Positions 1 through 7,624 of a stretch of DNA of 64,000 nucleotides are shown one piece after another. The notes under the pieces were generated by a model. It saw only the letters and a list, made by a program, of their open reading frames with translations, did no database searches and had not been told where the DNA came from. Both the position numbers and the translations under genes were made by a program. Source of the DNA: an uncultured Prevotellaceae bacterium (GTDB taxonomy: Bacteria > Bacteroidota > Bacteroidia > Bacteroidales > Bacteroidaceae); the NCBI GenBank assembly GCA_902781315.1, contig CACZIT010000004.1, forward strand, positions 1 to 64,000, read 5' to 3'. Each line of letters begins with the position of its first letter. Position 1 is the stretch's first letter.

Positions 1-87
1 GACACGGATGATATTAACCAATTGTCAATGATTCATATCCGATTACCTTACTACAAATTTCTTGCCATTCTGGATGTAGATGCCTTT

Positions 88-132
88 GGGGAGCCTACCC
101 CCGGGGAGCCTACCCCCGGGGAGCCCACCCCC
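88..132. repeat. 15-bp tandem repeat, three copies
   Basis: Three head-to-tail copies of a 15-bp unit (GGGGAGCCTACCCCC; the third copy has one T-to-C change) occupy 88-102, 103-117 and 118-132. Each unit begins with a G run and ends with a C run, so each can fold on itself and pair with its neighbours. One frame would read Gly-Glu-Pro-Thr-Pro repeats, but that reading frame has no conserved context and is probably not a gene. Confidence 0.8.
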
Positions 133-235
133 AGCTCCTCCGTCGCGAATGAGGGATTCGCTCCCCTTTGTGGGGCCGCAGCCACGCCAGTGGCTGCTCT
201 AAAGACCCCAGTCGCCTCCCGAGGGGAGGGGAGTT
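133..235. repeat. GC-rich multi-hairpin intergenic element
   Basis: Directly after the 15-bp repeats lie several perfect hairpins: GCGAAT-gaggg-ATTCGC at 145-161, GCAGCCA-cgccag-TGGCTGC at 178-197 and CTCCC-gag-GGGAG at 216-228. The block is far richer in G and C than the flanking A/T-rich DNA. It resembles a dispersed intergenic (REP-like) element, but only one copy is in this window, so that is inference. Between 236 and 417 I see nothing further. Confidence 0.5.
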
Positions 236-417
236 AAAAATGTGAGAGAGGGTGCTCCGACGTGAGGTTGGGGCGCTCTTTTTTTGTTGATAGCGCAATA
301 ATACCATTATTAAAACTTGCGCGTGAAAAGAATCGTAGCCGGCACGTCCTTGGGGGGCGGAACACGCGGCGAAGAGATATTTTCTATAGCTCTCAGAAAA
401 GAAAAAACGGTTTTCTC

Positions 418-448
418 TTTGCTTTTTGCTCACTTATTTGTAACTTTG
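418..448 (+). promoter_or_regulatory. galE promoter (Bacteroidota type)
   Basis: TTTG at 418-421 and TAACTTTG at 441-448 with 19 bp between them match the Bacteroidota -33/-7 consensus. The galE start lies about 40 nt downstream. Confidence 0.7.
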
Positions 449-488
449 CACTCAGAAAATCAGTTATTACAAAACCATCAATCAAAAA

Positions 489-1526
489 ATGAAGCAAACA
501 ATTCTTGTTACAGGCGGAACCGGTTTCATCGGTTCGCACACCACCGTAGAACTGCAGCAGGCAGGCTACGAAGTTGTTATTGTCGACAATCTGTCGAACT
601 CGAAGATTGAAGTACTCGACGGCATTGAGAAAATCACGGGCATCCGTCCGGCCTTTGAGCAGGTGGACTTGCGCGACAAGGACGCCACTGAGGCCGTCTT
701 CCAGAAGTATCCGAAGATTGAAGGCATCATCCACTTTGCTGCCTCGAAGGCTGTCGGCGAGAGCGTGGAGAAGCCGCTGCTCTACTATCGCAACAACATC
801 GTTTCGCTCATCAACCTGCTGGAGATCATGCCTAAGTACGACGTGAAGGGCATCATCTTCTCCAGCTCGTGCACCGTCTACGGTCAGCCCTCAAAGGAAA
901 ACCTGCCCGTCACCGAGGAAGCCCCCATTCAGAAGGCCCTCTCGCCCTATGGCAACACGAAGCAGATCAACGAGGAAATCATCGCCGATTACATCCACTC
1001 TGGCGCTCCCATCAAGTCGATCGTTCTGCGCTACTTCAATCCCATCGGTGCTCATCCCAGTGCTGAGATTGGCGAATTGCCCATCGGCGTGCCCATGAAC
1101 CTGATTCCCTTCGTCACTCAGACGGCCATCGGCGTGCGCAAGCAGCTGAAGATTTTCGGCAACGACTACAACACTCCCGACGGCACTTGCATCCGCGACT
1201 ACATCTACGTGGTTGACCTTGCCAAGGCTCACGTGAAGGCTATGACCCGCGTGCTCGACGGTGATGGCGACAAACTGGAGTATTTCAACATCGGCACTGG
1301 TCGCGGTCTGTCGACTCTTGAGGTGGTGGAAGGCTTCGAGAAGGCTACGGGCGTGAAGCTCAACTGGGAGTTTGCTCCGCGTCGCGAAGGCGACATCGAG
1401 AAGGTGTGGGGCAATGTAGACAAAGCCAACAAGGTATTGGGCTGGAAAGCCGAAACACCTATTGAGGATGTGCTTGCTTCGGCTTGGAAATGGCAGAAGA
1501 AACTGCGCGAAGACGGCGTGATGTAG
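489..1526 (+). CDS. galE: UDP-glucose 4-epimerase
   Basis: This enzyme interconverts UDP-glucose and UDP-galactose (Leloir pathway and nucleotide sugars for glycans); it is cytoplasmic and NAD-dependent. The 345-residue protein has the N-terminal Rossmann motif TGGTGFIGSH (residues 8-17), the catalytic Ser region FSSSCTVYG near residue 125 and the YGNTK (YxxxK) motif near residue 155. It has the full length of the extended SDR/GalE family and is collinear throughout. It stands alone with its own promoter and a hairpin terminator behind it; no galactokinase or transporter genes are adjacent, which suggests a housekeeping role in sugar-nucleotide supply. Confidence 0.95.
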   Translation: MKQTILVTGGTGFIGSHTTVELQQAGYEVVIVDNLSNSKIEVLDGIEKITGIRPAFEQVDLRDKDATEAVFQKYPKIEGIIHFAASKAVGESVEKPLLYYRNNIVSLINLLEIMPKYDVKGIIFSSSCTVYGQPSKENLPVTEEAPIQKALSPYGNTKQINEEIIADYIHSGAPIKSIVLRYFNPIGAHPSAEIGELPIGVPMNLIPFVTQTAIGVRKQLKIFGNDYNTPDGTCIRDYIYVVDLAKAHVKAMTRVLDGDGDKLEYFNIGTGRGLSTLEVVEGFEKATGVKLNWEFAPRREGDIEKVWGNVDKANKVLGWKAETPIEDVLASAWKWQKKLREDGVM

Positions 1527-1545
1527 AGAAAGAATGTTAAAAATT

Positions 1546-1566
1546 GCTGTCCGACAGCCATTTTTT
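1546..1566 (+). terminator. galE terminator
   Basis: A short stem (GCTGT / ACAGC, 3-nt loop) is followed by CA and six T residues, 20 nt after the galE stop. Confidence 0.5.
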
Positions 1567-1600
1567 CATTCATCGCTTCTCGTATGTCAATAATTCTTCG

Positions 1601-1608
1601 TACCTTTG
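1601..1608 (+). promoter_or_regulatory. rpsP promoter, -7 box
   Basis: TACCTTTG is a good -7 element about 65 nt upstream of rpsP. No clear TTTG lies at the -33 position. Confidence 0.55.
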
Positions 1609-1672
1609 CAGCCGCTATTACGAGATAGTAGCATGAAATTCAATTTTAACAACAAAAAATTTAACAAAAACA

Positions 1673-2194
1673 ATGGCAACAAAAATCAGATTGCAGCGCG
1701 GCGGTCGCAAGGGCTATGCAGTGTATCGCATTGTAGCCGCTGACGTGAGAGCACCACGAGATGGTAAGTTTATCGAGAAGATTGGTATGTACAATCCTAA
1801 CACCAATCCTGCTACTGTAGATTTGAATTTCGAGCGTGCACTTTATTGGTTGGAGGTTGGCGCACAGCCCACCGACACAGTTCGTAACATCCTGAGCCGT
1901 GAGGGCGTGCTGCTGATGAAGCACCTCCGTGGCGGTGTGAAGAAGGGTGCTTTCGACGAGGCTGCTGCCCAGGCTAAGTTTGACGCTTGGAAGCAGGCTA
2001 AGGAGAAGGGTCTCAACGCTGTTCGCGAAAGCGAGCTGAAGGCCAAGAAAGACGCTGCTGCCAAGGAACTTGAGGCAGAGAAGAAGATGAACGAGGCTAT
2101 TGCCAAGAAGGTGGCCGACAAGAAGGCTGCCGCAGCTGCTGCTGAGGCTGAGGCCGAGGCTGCTCCTGCAGAAGAGGCTCCCGCTGAGGCTTAA
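1673..2194 (+). CDS. rpsP: 30S ribosomal protein S16 with long Ala/Lys tail
   Basis: Structural protein of the 30S ribosomal subunit. The first 85 or so residues are canonical S16 (start [20 protein letters not shown], then the [14 protein letters not shown] segment). The protein is 173 residues, about twice the usual 80-90, because of a C-terminal extension rich in Ala, Lys and Glu that looks like a charged helix ending in Ala/Glu/Pro repeats. Such tails are seen in Bacteroidota S16 proteins; their function is not known to me. The gene is alone, with its own promoter and a strong terminator, rather than in the rpsP-rimM-trmD-rplS operon of Proteobacteria. Confidence 0.95.
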   Translation: MATKIRLQRGGRKGYAVYRIVAADVRAPRDGKFIEKIGMYNPNTNPATVDLNFERALYWLEVGAQPTDTVRNILSREGVLLMKHLRGGVKKGAFDEAAAQAKFDAWKQAKEKGLNAVRESELKAKKDAAAKELEAEKKMNEAIAKKVADKKAAAAAAEAEAEAAPAEEAPAEA

Positions 2195-2242
2195 AGCCGA
2201 CGTTGGATGCGTTCATTTATCCGAAAAAGAAAACAGTAATCG

Positions 2243-2279
2243 TGCCGCAGCGCTCATCGTAGTGTCTGCGGCATTTTTT
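2243..2279 (+). terminator. rpsP terminator
   Basis: Perfect 8-bp stem TGCCGCAG / CTGCGGCA followed by a run of six T residues, about 50 nt after rpsP. Confidence 0.8.
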
Positions 2280-2326
2280 CGTTAGTTCAGTTTTGTTTCA
2301 TCAAGCATTTTCATCTATAAAACCTT

Positions 2327-3559
2327 ATGGCACGTATTTCCCTTTACACATTGACTTCGCCGCTTCACGACGAACAGGCCGTAGAAGCGGTCACCAAGGA
2401 GTTTCTGCATAGTTTGAACATAGATTTTGAGTATCGTTCAGCCGACTACGCTGACTACGGTTCGGCCCCGTTGTCGCTCATCTACGTCAGAACGGGTGGC
2501 ACCGAGGGCGTCTTCCGTCAGTTGTTGCCATCATTGCTGCCAAAGAGTGGTCAACCCTTCTATCTGCTGACGTCAGGAAAAAGCAATTCGCTGGCGGCAT
2601 CGATGGAAATCCTGTCGTTCCTGCGCCAACAGGGGCTGAAAGGAGAAATCCTGCACGGCTCGCAAGCGTACGTGAGCCATCGTATAGAGACGTTGGCGAG
2701 GGTGGGGGAAGCACGCCAGAGGCTGAAAGGATGTCGTCTGGGCATTGTCGGCGAGCCTTCCGACTGGTTGATTTCGAGTGTCTATGACGCGAGTGTCGTC
2801 AGGGAAAAGCTTGGAATAGAATTGGTTTCGATTCAGATGGAAGAATTGCTCGACGAGTTCCATGCTCTGGCGCAGGCCGATGTATCGGAAGAAGTGGCTG
2901 ACCTGTCGGCTCATGTGGCTCCACTGCGCCGACAGGATGCTACGGCCGTCAAGGATTCCTTAAACGATGCCACGAGGCTATATTTCGCTTTAAAGAATAT
3001 TGCCGAACGACATGAACTACAGGGACTTACCATTCGCTGCTTCGACCTGTTGACAGCCGTCCGCAATACGGGTTGCATCGCTCTGGCAAGACTCAACAGC
3101 GAAGGACTTGTGGCTGGTTGCGAAGGCGATGTGCCCACGATGATTTCGATGATGATTGCCCGCACTTTGATAGGGGTGTCGGGATTTCAGGCTAACCCCG
3201 CTCATATCAGTACCGAAACGGGCGAAGTGCTGTTTGCCCATTGCACCATACCGCTCGCAATGACTGAACGATATGAACTGGACACCCACTTCGAGTCGGG
3301 CATTGGCGTCGGCATCAGGGGCTACGTGAAGGAAGGCCCGGTCACCATCTTCAAGACTTCCGGCAGGCTGGATCGTTTCTTCGCAGCGGAAGGCACGCTG
3401 GAAGCATGCCAGTCGAAGAGCGACTTGTGCCGTACTCAGCAAGTCATCAGGCTCAGTTGTCCTGATGAAGCCAACTACTTCCTCAGGAATCCTATTGGCA
3501 ATCATCACGTCGTCCTTCCTGGCCACGTGAAGGAGTTGCTGGAAGCCATGTTTGAATGA
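2327..3559 (+). CDS. L-fucose isomerase-like protein
   Basis: The 410-residue protein resembles the L-fucose/L-arabinose isomerase fold, mainly its C-terminal half: a CEGDVPTMISMMIARTL segment near residue 265, then NPAHISTETGEVLFAHC near residue 290, and a His pair in NHHVVLPG close to the C-terminus. Those are the regions where metal-binding Glu, Asp and His sit in the family. It is shorter than classical FucI (about 590 residues), and no fucose kinase, aldolase or transporter lies nearby, so the actual substrate is uncertain. No signal peptide is visible. It ends 9 bp from the convergent uvrB. Confidence is fair for the fold and low for the reaction. Confidence 0.65.
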   Translation: MARISLYTLTSPLHDEQAVEAVTKEFLHSLNIDFEYRSADYADYGSAPLSLIYVRTGGTEGVFRQLLPSLLPKSGQPFYLLTSGKSNSLAASMEILSFLRQQGLKGEILHGSQAYVSHRIETLARVGEARQRLKGCRLGIVGEPSDWLISSVYDASVVREKLGIELVSIQMEELLDEFHALAQADVSEEVADLSAHVAPLRRQDATAVKDSLNDATRLYFALKNIAERHELQGLTIRCFDLLTAVRNTGCIALARLNSEGLVAGCEGDVPTMISMMIARTLIGVSGFQANPAHISTETGEVLFAHCTIPLAMTERYELDTHFESGIGVGIRGYVKEGPVTIFKTSGRLDRFFAAEGTLEACQSKSDLCRTQQVIRLSCPDEANYFLRNPIGNHHVVLPGHVKELLEAMFE

Positions 3560-3568
3560 CGGTTTCGG

Positions 3569-5629
3569 TCAGGACTTTTCCTCAAGCAGCGCTTGCAGGC
3601 GCAGAATTTCGTCGCGATACTGGGCAGCCTGTAGGAAGTCCAGTTCTTTGGCGGCCTGTTGCATGAGTGCCGTGGTGTTGTCGATGCTCTTTTGAAGTTG
3701 CTCGCGTGTCATATGCTGAACAATCGGGTCGGCCACCATGCGCCCACTCTCGTTGCCTGCCGACGGTACGTAAGGCATGGGTTGGCGCTGAGGGCTTGTG
3801 GGCATAGTTCTTCCCGACTGAGCGTCGTGGTTCTTCTCCGTGTTGAGCGAAGAACCGATGGCCTTCACAATCTGTTGTGGCGTGATGCCATGTTCCTCGT
3901 TATACTTCAACTGCTTCGTGCGGCGGCGGTTGGTTTCGTCAATCGTGCGTTGCATACTCTCCGTAATCGTGTCGGCATACATGATGACATGTCCGTTCAC
4001 GTTGCGTGCTGCCCGGCCTGCCGTCTGGGTGAGCGAGCGGTGATTGCGTAGGAACCCTTCCTTGTCGGCATCGAGAATGGCAACCAGGGACACCTCTGGT
4101 AAGTCGAGGCCTTCGCGAAGCAGATTGACGCCAACAAGCACGTCGAACAGTCCTGCGCGAAGGTCGGTCATGATTTTCACTCGGTCGAGTGTCGCCACGT
4201 CCGAATGGATGTAGTTGGCTCTGATCTCGTGGTTGAGCAGATACGTCGTCAACTCTTCAGCCATGCGCTTTGTAAGGGTGGTGACGAGTACTCGCTCATC
4301 GCGTTCGGCACGCTGGATGATTTCGTCGAGCAGGTCGTCAATCTGGTTCTCCGTTGGCCTTACTTCGATCTCTGGGTCAAGCAGTCCCGTCGGACGTATC
4401 ACCTGTTCAACGACGACGCCCTCGGACTCCATCAGCTCGAAGTCGGCAGGGGTGGCCGAGACGTAGATAACTTGATTGACCATCTCCTGAAACTCGTCGA
4501 AGCGCAAGGGGCGGTTGTCGAAAGCGGCAGGAAGACGGAATCCATATTCCACAAGATTCTGTTTGCGTGCCCTGTCGCCACCATACATGGCGTTGAGCTG
4601 AGGCACGGAAACGTGGCTCTCGTCGATGACCATGAGATAGTCGTCAGGGAAGAAGTCGAGCAGGCAATAAGGCTTTTGCCCCGGCTCTCGTCCGTCGAAG
4701 TAGCGCGAGTAGTTCTCGATGCCTGAGCAGTGGCCAAGTTCTTTAATCATCTCCATGTCGTATTCCACACGCTCCTTAATGCGATTAGCTCGCAGCGGGT
4801 CACCAAGTTCGTTATAGTATTCTACGCGCTCAACAAGGTCGTCTTGTATCTGGCGGATGGCAACCTCCGTCTGTTCCTTTGAAGTGACAAACAGGTTGGC
4901 AGGGTAAATCTGATAATCGTCGAAACTGGCCAGCCGGTGATTGGTGATGGCATCTATTTCCTCGATTTCGTCAATCTCATCATCCCACCACGTGATGCGT
5001 AACACGTTTTCGGAATAAGCCATGAACACGTCAACGTGGTCGCCTTTCACGCGGAAATTGCCACGCTGCAGGTCAACGTCGTTGCGTACATACAACGCGT
5101 CTACCAACCTGCGCAGCAGCATGTTGCGGTCGAGCTTCTGTCCTTTCTTGATGGGAATGACGCTGCTATGCATGGCGGCAGGTCCGCCCATGCCGTAGAT
5201 GCACGAAACGCTGGAAATGATGACAACATCTCTTCTGCCAGAGAGCAAGGCTGTTACTGCAGAAAGGCGCAGTCGATCAATCTCGTCGTTGATGGCAAGG
5301 TCTTTTTCAATATACGTGTCGCTGGAAGGCAGGTAGGCCTCCGGTTGATAGTAATCATAGTAGCTGACGTAGTATTCGATGGCATTGTCAGGAAAGAACC
5401 CGCGCATCTCTTCATACAGCTGGGCAGCCAAGGTCTTGTTGTGGCTCAGGATGAGAGTCGGTTTGTTAACGTTGGCAATGACGTTTGCCACCGTGAAGGT
5501 CTTGCCAGATCCTGTGACGCCCAACAGCACTTGTGCATGGTCGCCTCGGTTGATGCCGTCGGTCAGTTGCCTGATGGCTTCTGGTTGGTCGCCTGTAGGC
5601 TTATATGCAGAGTTCAGTTTGAAATCCAT
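3569..5629 (-). CDS. uvrB: Excinuclease ABC subunit B
   Basis: DNA-damage recognition helicase of nucleotide excision repair; it loads after UvrA and recruits UvrC. Walker A GVTGSGKT is at residues 37-44, the DNA-clamping beta-hairpin (YYDYYQPEAYLPSSDTYIEKD region) near residues 90-112, the Walker B-like DESH near 340, helicase C-terminal motifs after 430, and a UVR coiled-coil motif in the last 40 residues. An upstream in-frame ATG at 5680 exists, but a good -7 box (5668-5675) lies downstream of it, so the start at 5629 giving MDFKLNSAYKPTGDQ, which matches family starts, is preferred (686 residues). Confidence 0.96.
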   Translation of the reverse strand: MDFKLNSAYKPTGDQPEAIRQLTDGINRGDHAQVLLGVTGSGKTFTVANVIANVNKPTLILSHNKTLAAQLYEEMRGFFPDNAIEYYVSYYDYYQPEAYLPSSDTYIEKDLAINDEIDRLRLSAVTALLSGRRDVVIISSVSCIYGMGGPAAMHSSVIPIKKGQKLDRNMLLRRLVDALYVRNDVDLQRGNFRVKGDHVDVFMAYSENVLRITWWDDEIDEIEEIDAITNHRLASFDDYQIYPANLFVTSKEQTEVAIRQIQDDLVERVEYYNELGDPLRANRIKERVEYDMEMIKELGHCSGIENYSRYFDGREPGQKPYCLLDFFPDDYLMVIDESHVSVPQLNAMYGGDRARKQNLVEYGFRLPAAFDNRPLRFDEFQEMVNQVIYVSATPADFELMESEGVVVEQVIRPTGLLDPEIEVRPTENQIDDLLDEIIQRAERDERVLVTTLTKRMAEELTTYLLNHEIRANYIHSDVATLDRVKIMTDLRAGLFDVLVGVNLLREGLDLPEVSLVAILDADKEGFLRNHRSLTQTAGRAARNVNGHVIMYADTITESMQRTIDETNRRRTKQLKYNEEHGITPQQIVKAIGSSLNTEKNHDAQSGRTMPTSPQRQPMPYVPSAGNESGRMVADPIVQHMTREQLQKSIDNTTALMQQAAKELDFLQAAQYRDEILRLQALLEEKS

Positions 5630-5667
5630 AATGTGTAGATTCTTAAGGAAATGATGGTTTCGAAGTG

Positions 5668-5695
5668 CAAAAATAGTCATTTTTGCCGTAACAAA
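5668..5695 (-). promoter_or_regulatory. uvrB promoter
   Basis: On the minus strand TTTG (5692-5695) precedes TATTTTTG (5668-5675); the 16-bp spacing is shorter than usual. Its position rules out the upstream ATG of uvrB. Confidence 0.55.
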
Positions 5696-5737
5696 CGTTT
5701 AAAAGCACGATAAATTATCAAAAAACTTTTAAATGCT

Positions 5738-5768
5738 TTTGCTTTTTGCCGAATATTGTGTACTTTTG
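5738..5768 (+). promoter_or_regulatory. bamD operon promoter
   Basis: TTTG at 5738-5741 and TACTTTTG at 5761-5768, 19 bp apart; the bamD start is 21 nt downstream. Confidence 0.75.
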
Positions 5769-5789
5769 CAGTTCAAAACGAATTTTAAA

Positions 5790-6647
5790 ATGAAAAAATC
5801 GGTTTTTATCATATTGTCGGCTACGCTCCTTCTGCTCATGACGAGTTGTGCTAAGGAGTTCAATCGTGTCTACAAATCCGATAACTATCAGTATAAATAC
5901 GAGTATGCGAAGGAATGTTTTGCCCGTGGTCAGTACACCCGCGCCATTACATTGCTTGAAGGCATCGTGACGATGATGAAGGGCAAGCAGAATGGCGAGG
6001 AATGTCTCTACATGCTTGCTATGGCCGAGTATATGAACAAGGACTATGAAACGGCTGCAGAGTATTTCAAGAAGTACTACTCGTCCTATCCCAGAGGCGA
6101 ATATGCAGAAATGGCAAAGTTCTTTATCGGTCAGAGCCTATACATGAGTACTCCCGAGCCTCGACTGGATCAGAGTCAGACGCTGACAGCCATTACGGCT
6201 TTCCAGGAATATCTTGACGTTTATCCGATGGCTGTGAAGAAACAGGCTGCTCAGGACCGCTTGTTCTCTCTTCAGGACAAACTGGTGAAGAAGGAACTCT
6301 ATTCGGCCCAACTCTATTATGACCTTGGTACTTATTTCGGCAATTGTAATGCCAGTGGCGAGAGCAACTATCTGGCATGCATCATCACCGCCCAGAATGC
6401 GCTGAAGGATTATCCATACAGTTCGCTCCGCGAGGATTTCTCGGTATTGCTGATAAAGAGCAAGTTTGAGTTGGCAGAGAATTCCGTTGAGTCCAAAAAA
6501 CTGGAACGCTATCAGGATGCTGAAGATGAGTGCTACGGATTCCTGAATGAGTATCCTGACTCAAAAAACAAGTCGCTGGCCGAGAAGTTTATTGCAAAAT
6601 GTAAAAAGTATACAAAGTCGGCTGCAAATTCTGAAGAAACGGAGTAG
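5790..6647 (+). CDS. bamD: Outer-membrane assembly lipoprotein BamD
   Basis: Lipoprotein of the BAM complex that folds beta-barrel proteins into the outer membrane. The start at 5790 gives a short lipoprotein signal peptide ending in LMTSC (Cys 20); an in-frame start further upstream would overlap the promoter. The mature part (about 265 residues) is built of TPR-like helices; clear repeats include KECFARGQYTRAITLLEGI and EYFKKYYSSYPRGEYAEMAKFFIG, as in the YfiO/BamD family. It is first gene of an operon with rpoZ and a DUF4293 gene, a conserved Bacteroidota arrangement. Confidence 0.9.
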   Translation: MKKSVFIILSATLLLLMTSCAKEFNRVYKSDNYQYKYEYAKECFARGQYTRAITLLEGIVTMMKGKQNGEECLYMLAMAEYMNKDYETAAEYFKKYYSSYPRGEYAEMAKFFIGQSLYMSTPEPRLDQSQTLTAITAFQEYLDVYPMAVKKQAAQDRLFSLQDKLVKKELYSAQLYYDLGTYFGNCNASGESNYLACIITAQNALKDYPYSSLREDFSVLLIKSKFELAENSVESKKLERYQDAEDECYGFLNEYPDSKNKSLAEKFIAKCKKYTKSAANSEETE

Positions 6648-6696
6648 CATCATTAACTTTAAAAACATCAGAACAATTATTAATAACGTAAATAAT

Positions 6697-7038
6697 ATGG
6701 ATTATAAGAAGTCAAAAGCACCTGTGAACACGCAGACACGCAACATTATGGACCTTTGCGAGGAAACGGGCAACATCTATGAAAGCGTTGTCATCATCGC
6801 AAAGCGTGCAAATCAGATTAGCAGTGAGATCAAGCAGGATCTGACGAAGAAACTGGCAGAATTCGCCTCCTACAACGACTCACTGGAGGAAGTGTTTGAG
6901 AACCGTGAGCAGATTGAAATTTCCCGCTATTACGAGAAGTTGCCGAAGCCGTCGCTGCTGGCCACGCAGGAGTTTGTGGAGGGAAATATCTACTATCGCG
7001 ATCCGGCGAAGGAGAACAATAACGACGAGTTGCTGTAA
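6697..7038 (+). CDS. rpoZ: RNA polymerase omega subunit (Rpb6-like)
   Basis: A 113-residue protein with the omega/Rpb6 core: NIMDLCEETGNIYESVVIIAKRANQI, equivalent to the helix-turn-helix segment that clamps the beta' C-terminus, followed by a short acidic region (LEEVFENREQIEISRYYEKLPKPS). I chose the ATG at 6697 because it starts the conserved block and leaves a 49-nt gap after bamD; the longer reading frame to its left overlaps bamD and looks spurious. Its place between bamD and DUF4293 is typical of Bacteroidota genomes. Confidence 0.85.
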   Translation: MDYKKSKAPVNTQTRNIMDLCEETGNIYESVVIIAKRANQISSEIKQDLTKKLAEFASYNDSLEEVFENREQIEISRYYEKLPKPSLLATQEFVEGNIYYRDPAKENNNDELL

Positions 7039-7066
7039 TTAAAGAGTTTCATAGCTTTTTAGTAGT

Positions 7067-7531
7067 ATGATTCAGCGTAAGCAAACGATTTATCTCTTCC
7101 TTGCTTTTGTGGCATGTGTAGTATGCATGTGCTTGCCGTTGGGCAGCCTGCAACTGCAGGGTATGGGTGTTGAGCCTGTGCTCTATAACATGGCACTCGT
7201 AAAGGTTGAGGGAAATAGCAATAGCTACGATTTTGCCTATCTGCCGTTGTTCTTCCTTTTGGTGATTCCTGCATTGGTTGCTCTTGTGGCCATCTTTCTT
7301 TATAAGAATCGTCGGCTGCAGGCACGTCTTTGCTCGTTCAATCTTTTCATGTTGCTGGTTTGGATGGTTTTATTTGCTTATTACAAATACTTCCAGCTCA
7401 ATGAAACGGGAGCTCTTCAGCAGACGTGGTCGTCCTTCCTGCCTTTTGTGGCAGCCGTGTTCAACTATCTGGCCTTCAAGGGCATTCGTGCTGACGAGCG
7501 TCTGGTACGTGCTGCCGATCGCATTCGCTAA
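7067..7531 (+). CDS. DUF4293 family membrane protein
   Basis: A 154-residue inner-membrane protein with four predicted transmembrane segments (about residues 8-28, 60-82, 88-108 and 120-138) and a short periplasmic loop after the first. The start MIQRKQTIYL is characteristic of DUF4293 proteins, which are confined to Bacteroidota and have no known function. It follows rpoZ by 28 nt and is the last gene of the bamD operon, ahead of a strong terminator. Confidence 0.8.
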   Translation: MIQRKQTIYLFLAFVACVVCMCLPLGSLQLQGMGVEPVLYNMALVKVEGNSNSYDFAYLPLFFLLVIPALVALVAIFLYKNRRLQARLCSFNLFMLLVWMVLFAYYKYFQLNETGALQQTWSSFLPFVAAVFNYLAFKGIRADERLVRAADRIR

Positions 7532-7566
7532 GAGCTTGCATAATAAAGGTACATCCATTATAAGAA

Positions 7567-7608
7567 AAACATCCCCCGAGAGAACTACCTTCGGGGGATG
7601 TTTTTTTT
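7567..7608. terminator. Bidirectional terminator between convergent genes
   Basis: A 13-bp stem (AAACATCCCCCGA / TCGGGGGATGTTT) is flanked by T runs on both strands. It ends the bamD operon on the plus strand and the transglutaminase gene on the minus strand. Confidence 0.85.
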
Positions 7609-7624
7609 GTATCAGGCTCTTTGA

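Noticed and set aside
22-237. Small gene encoding Gly-Glu-Pro-Thr-Pro repeats
   Set aside because: The repeat is better explained as DNA-level 15-bp repeats within a hairpin-rich intergenic block; no promoter or homology.
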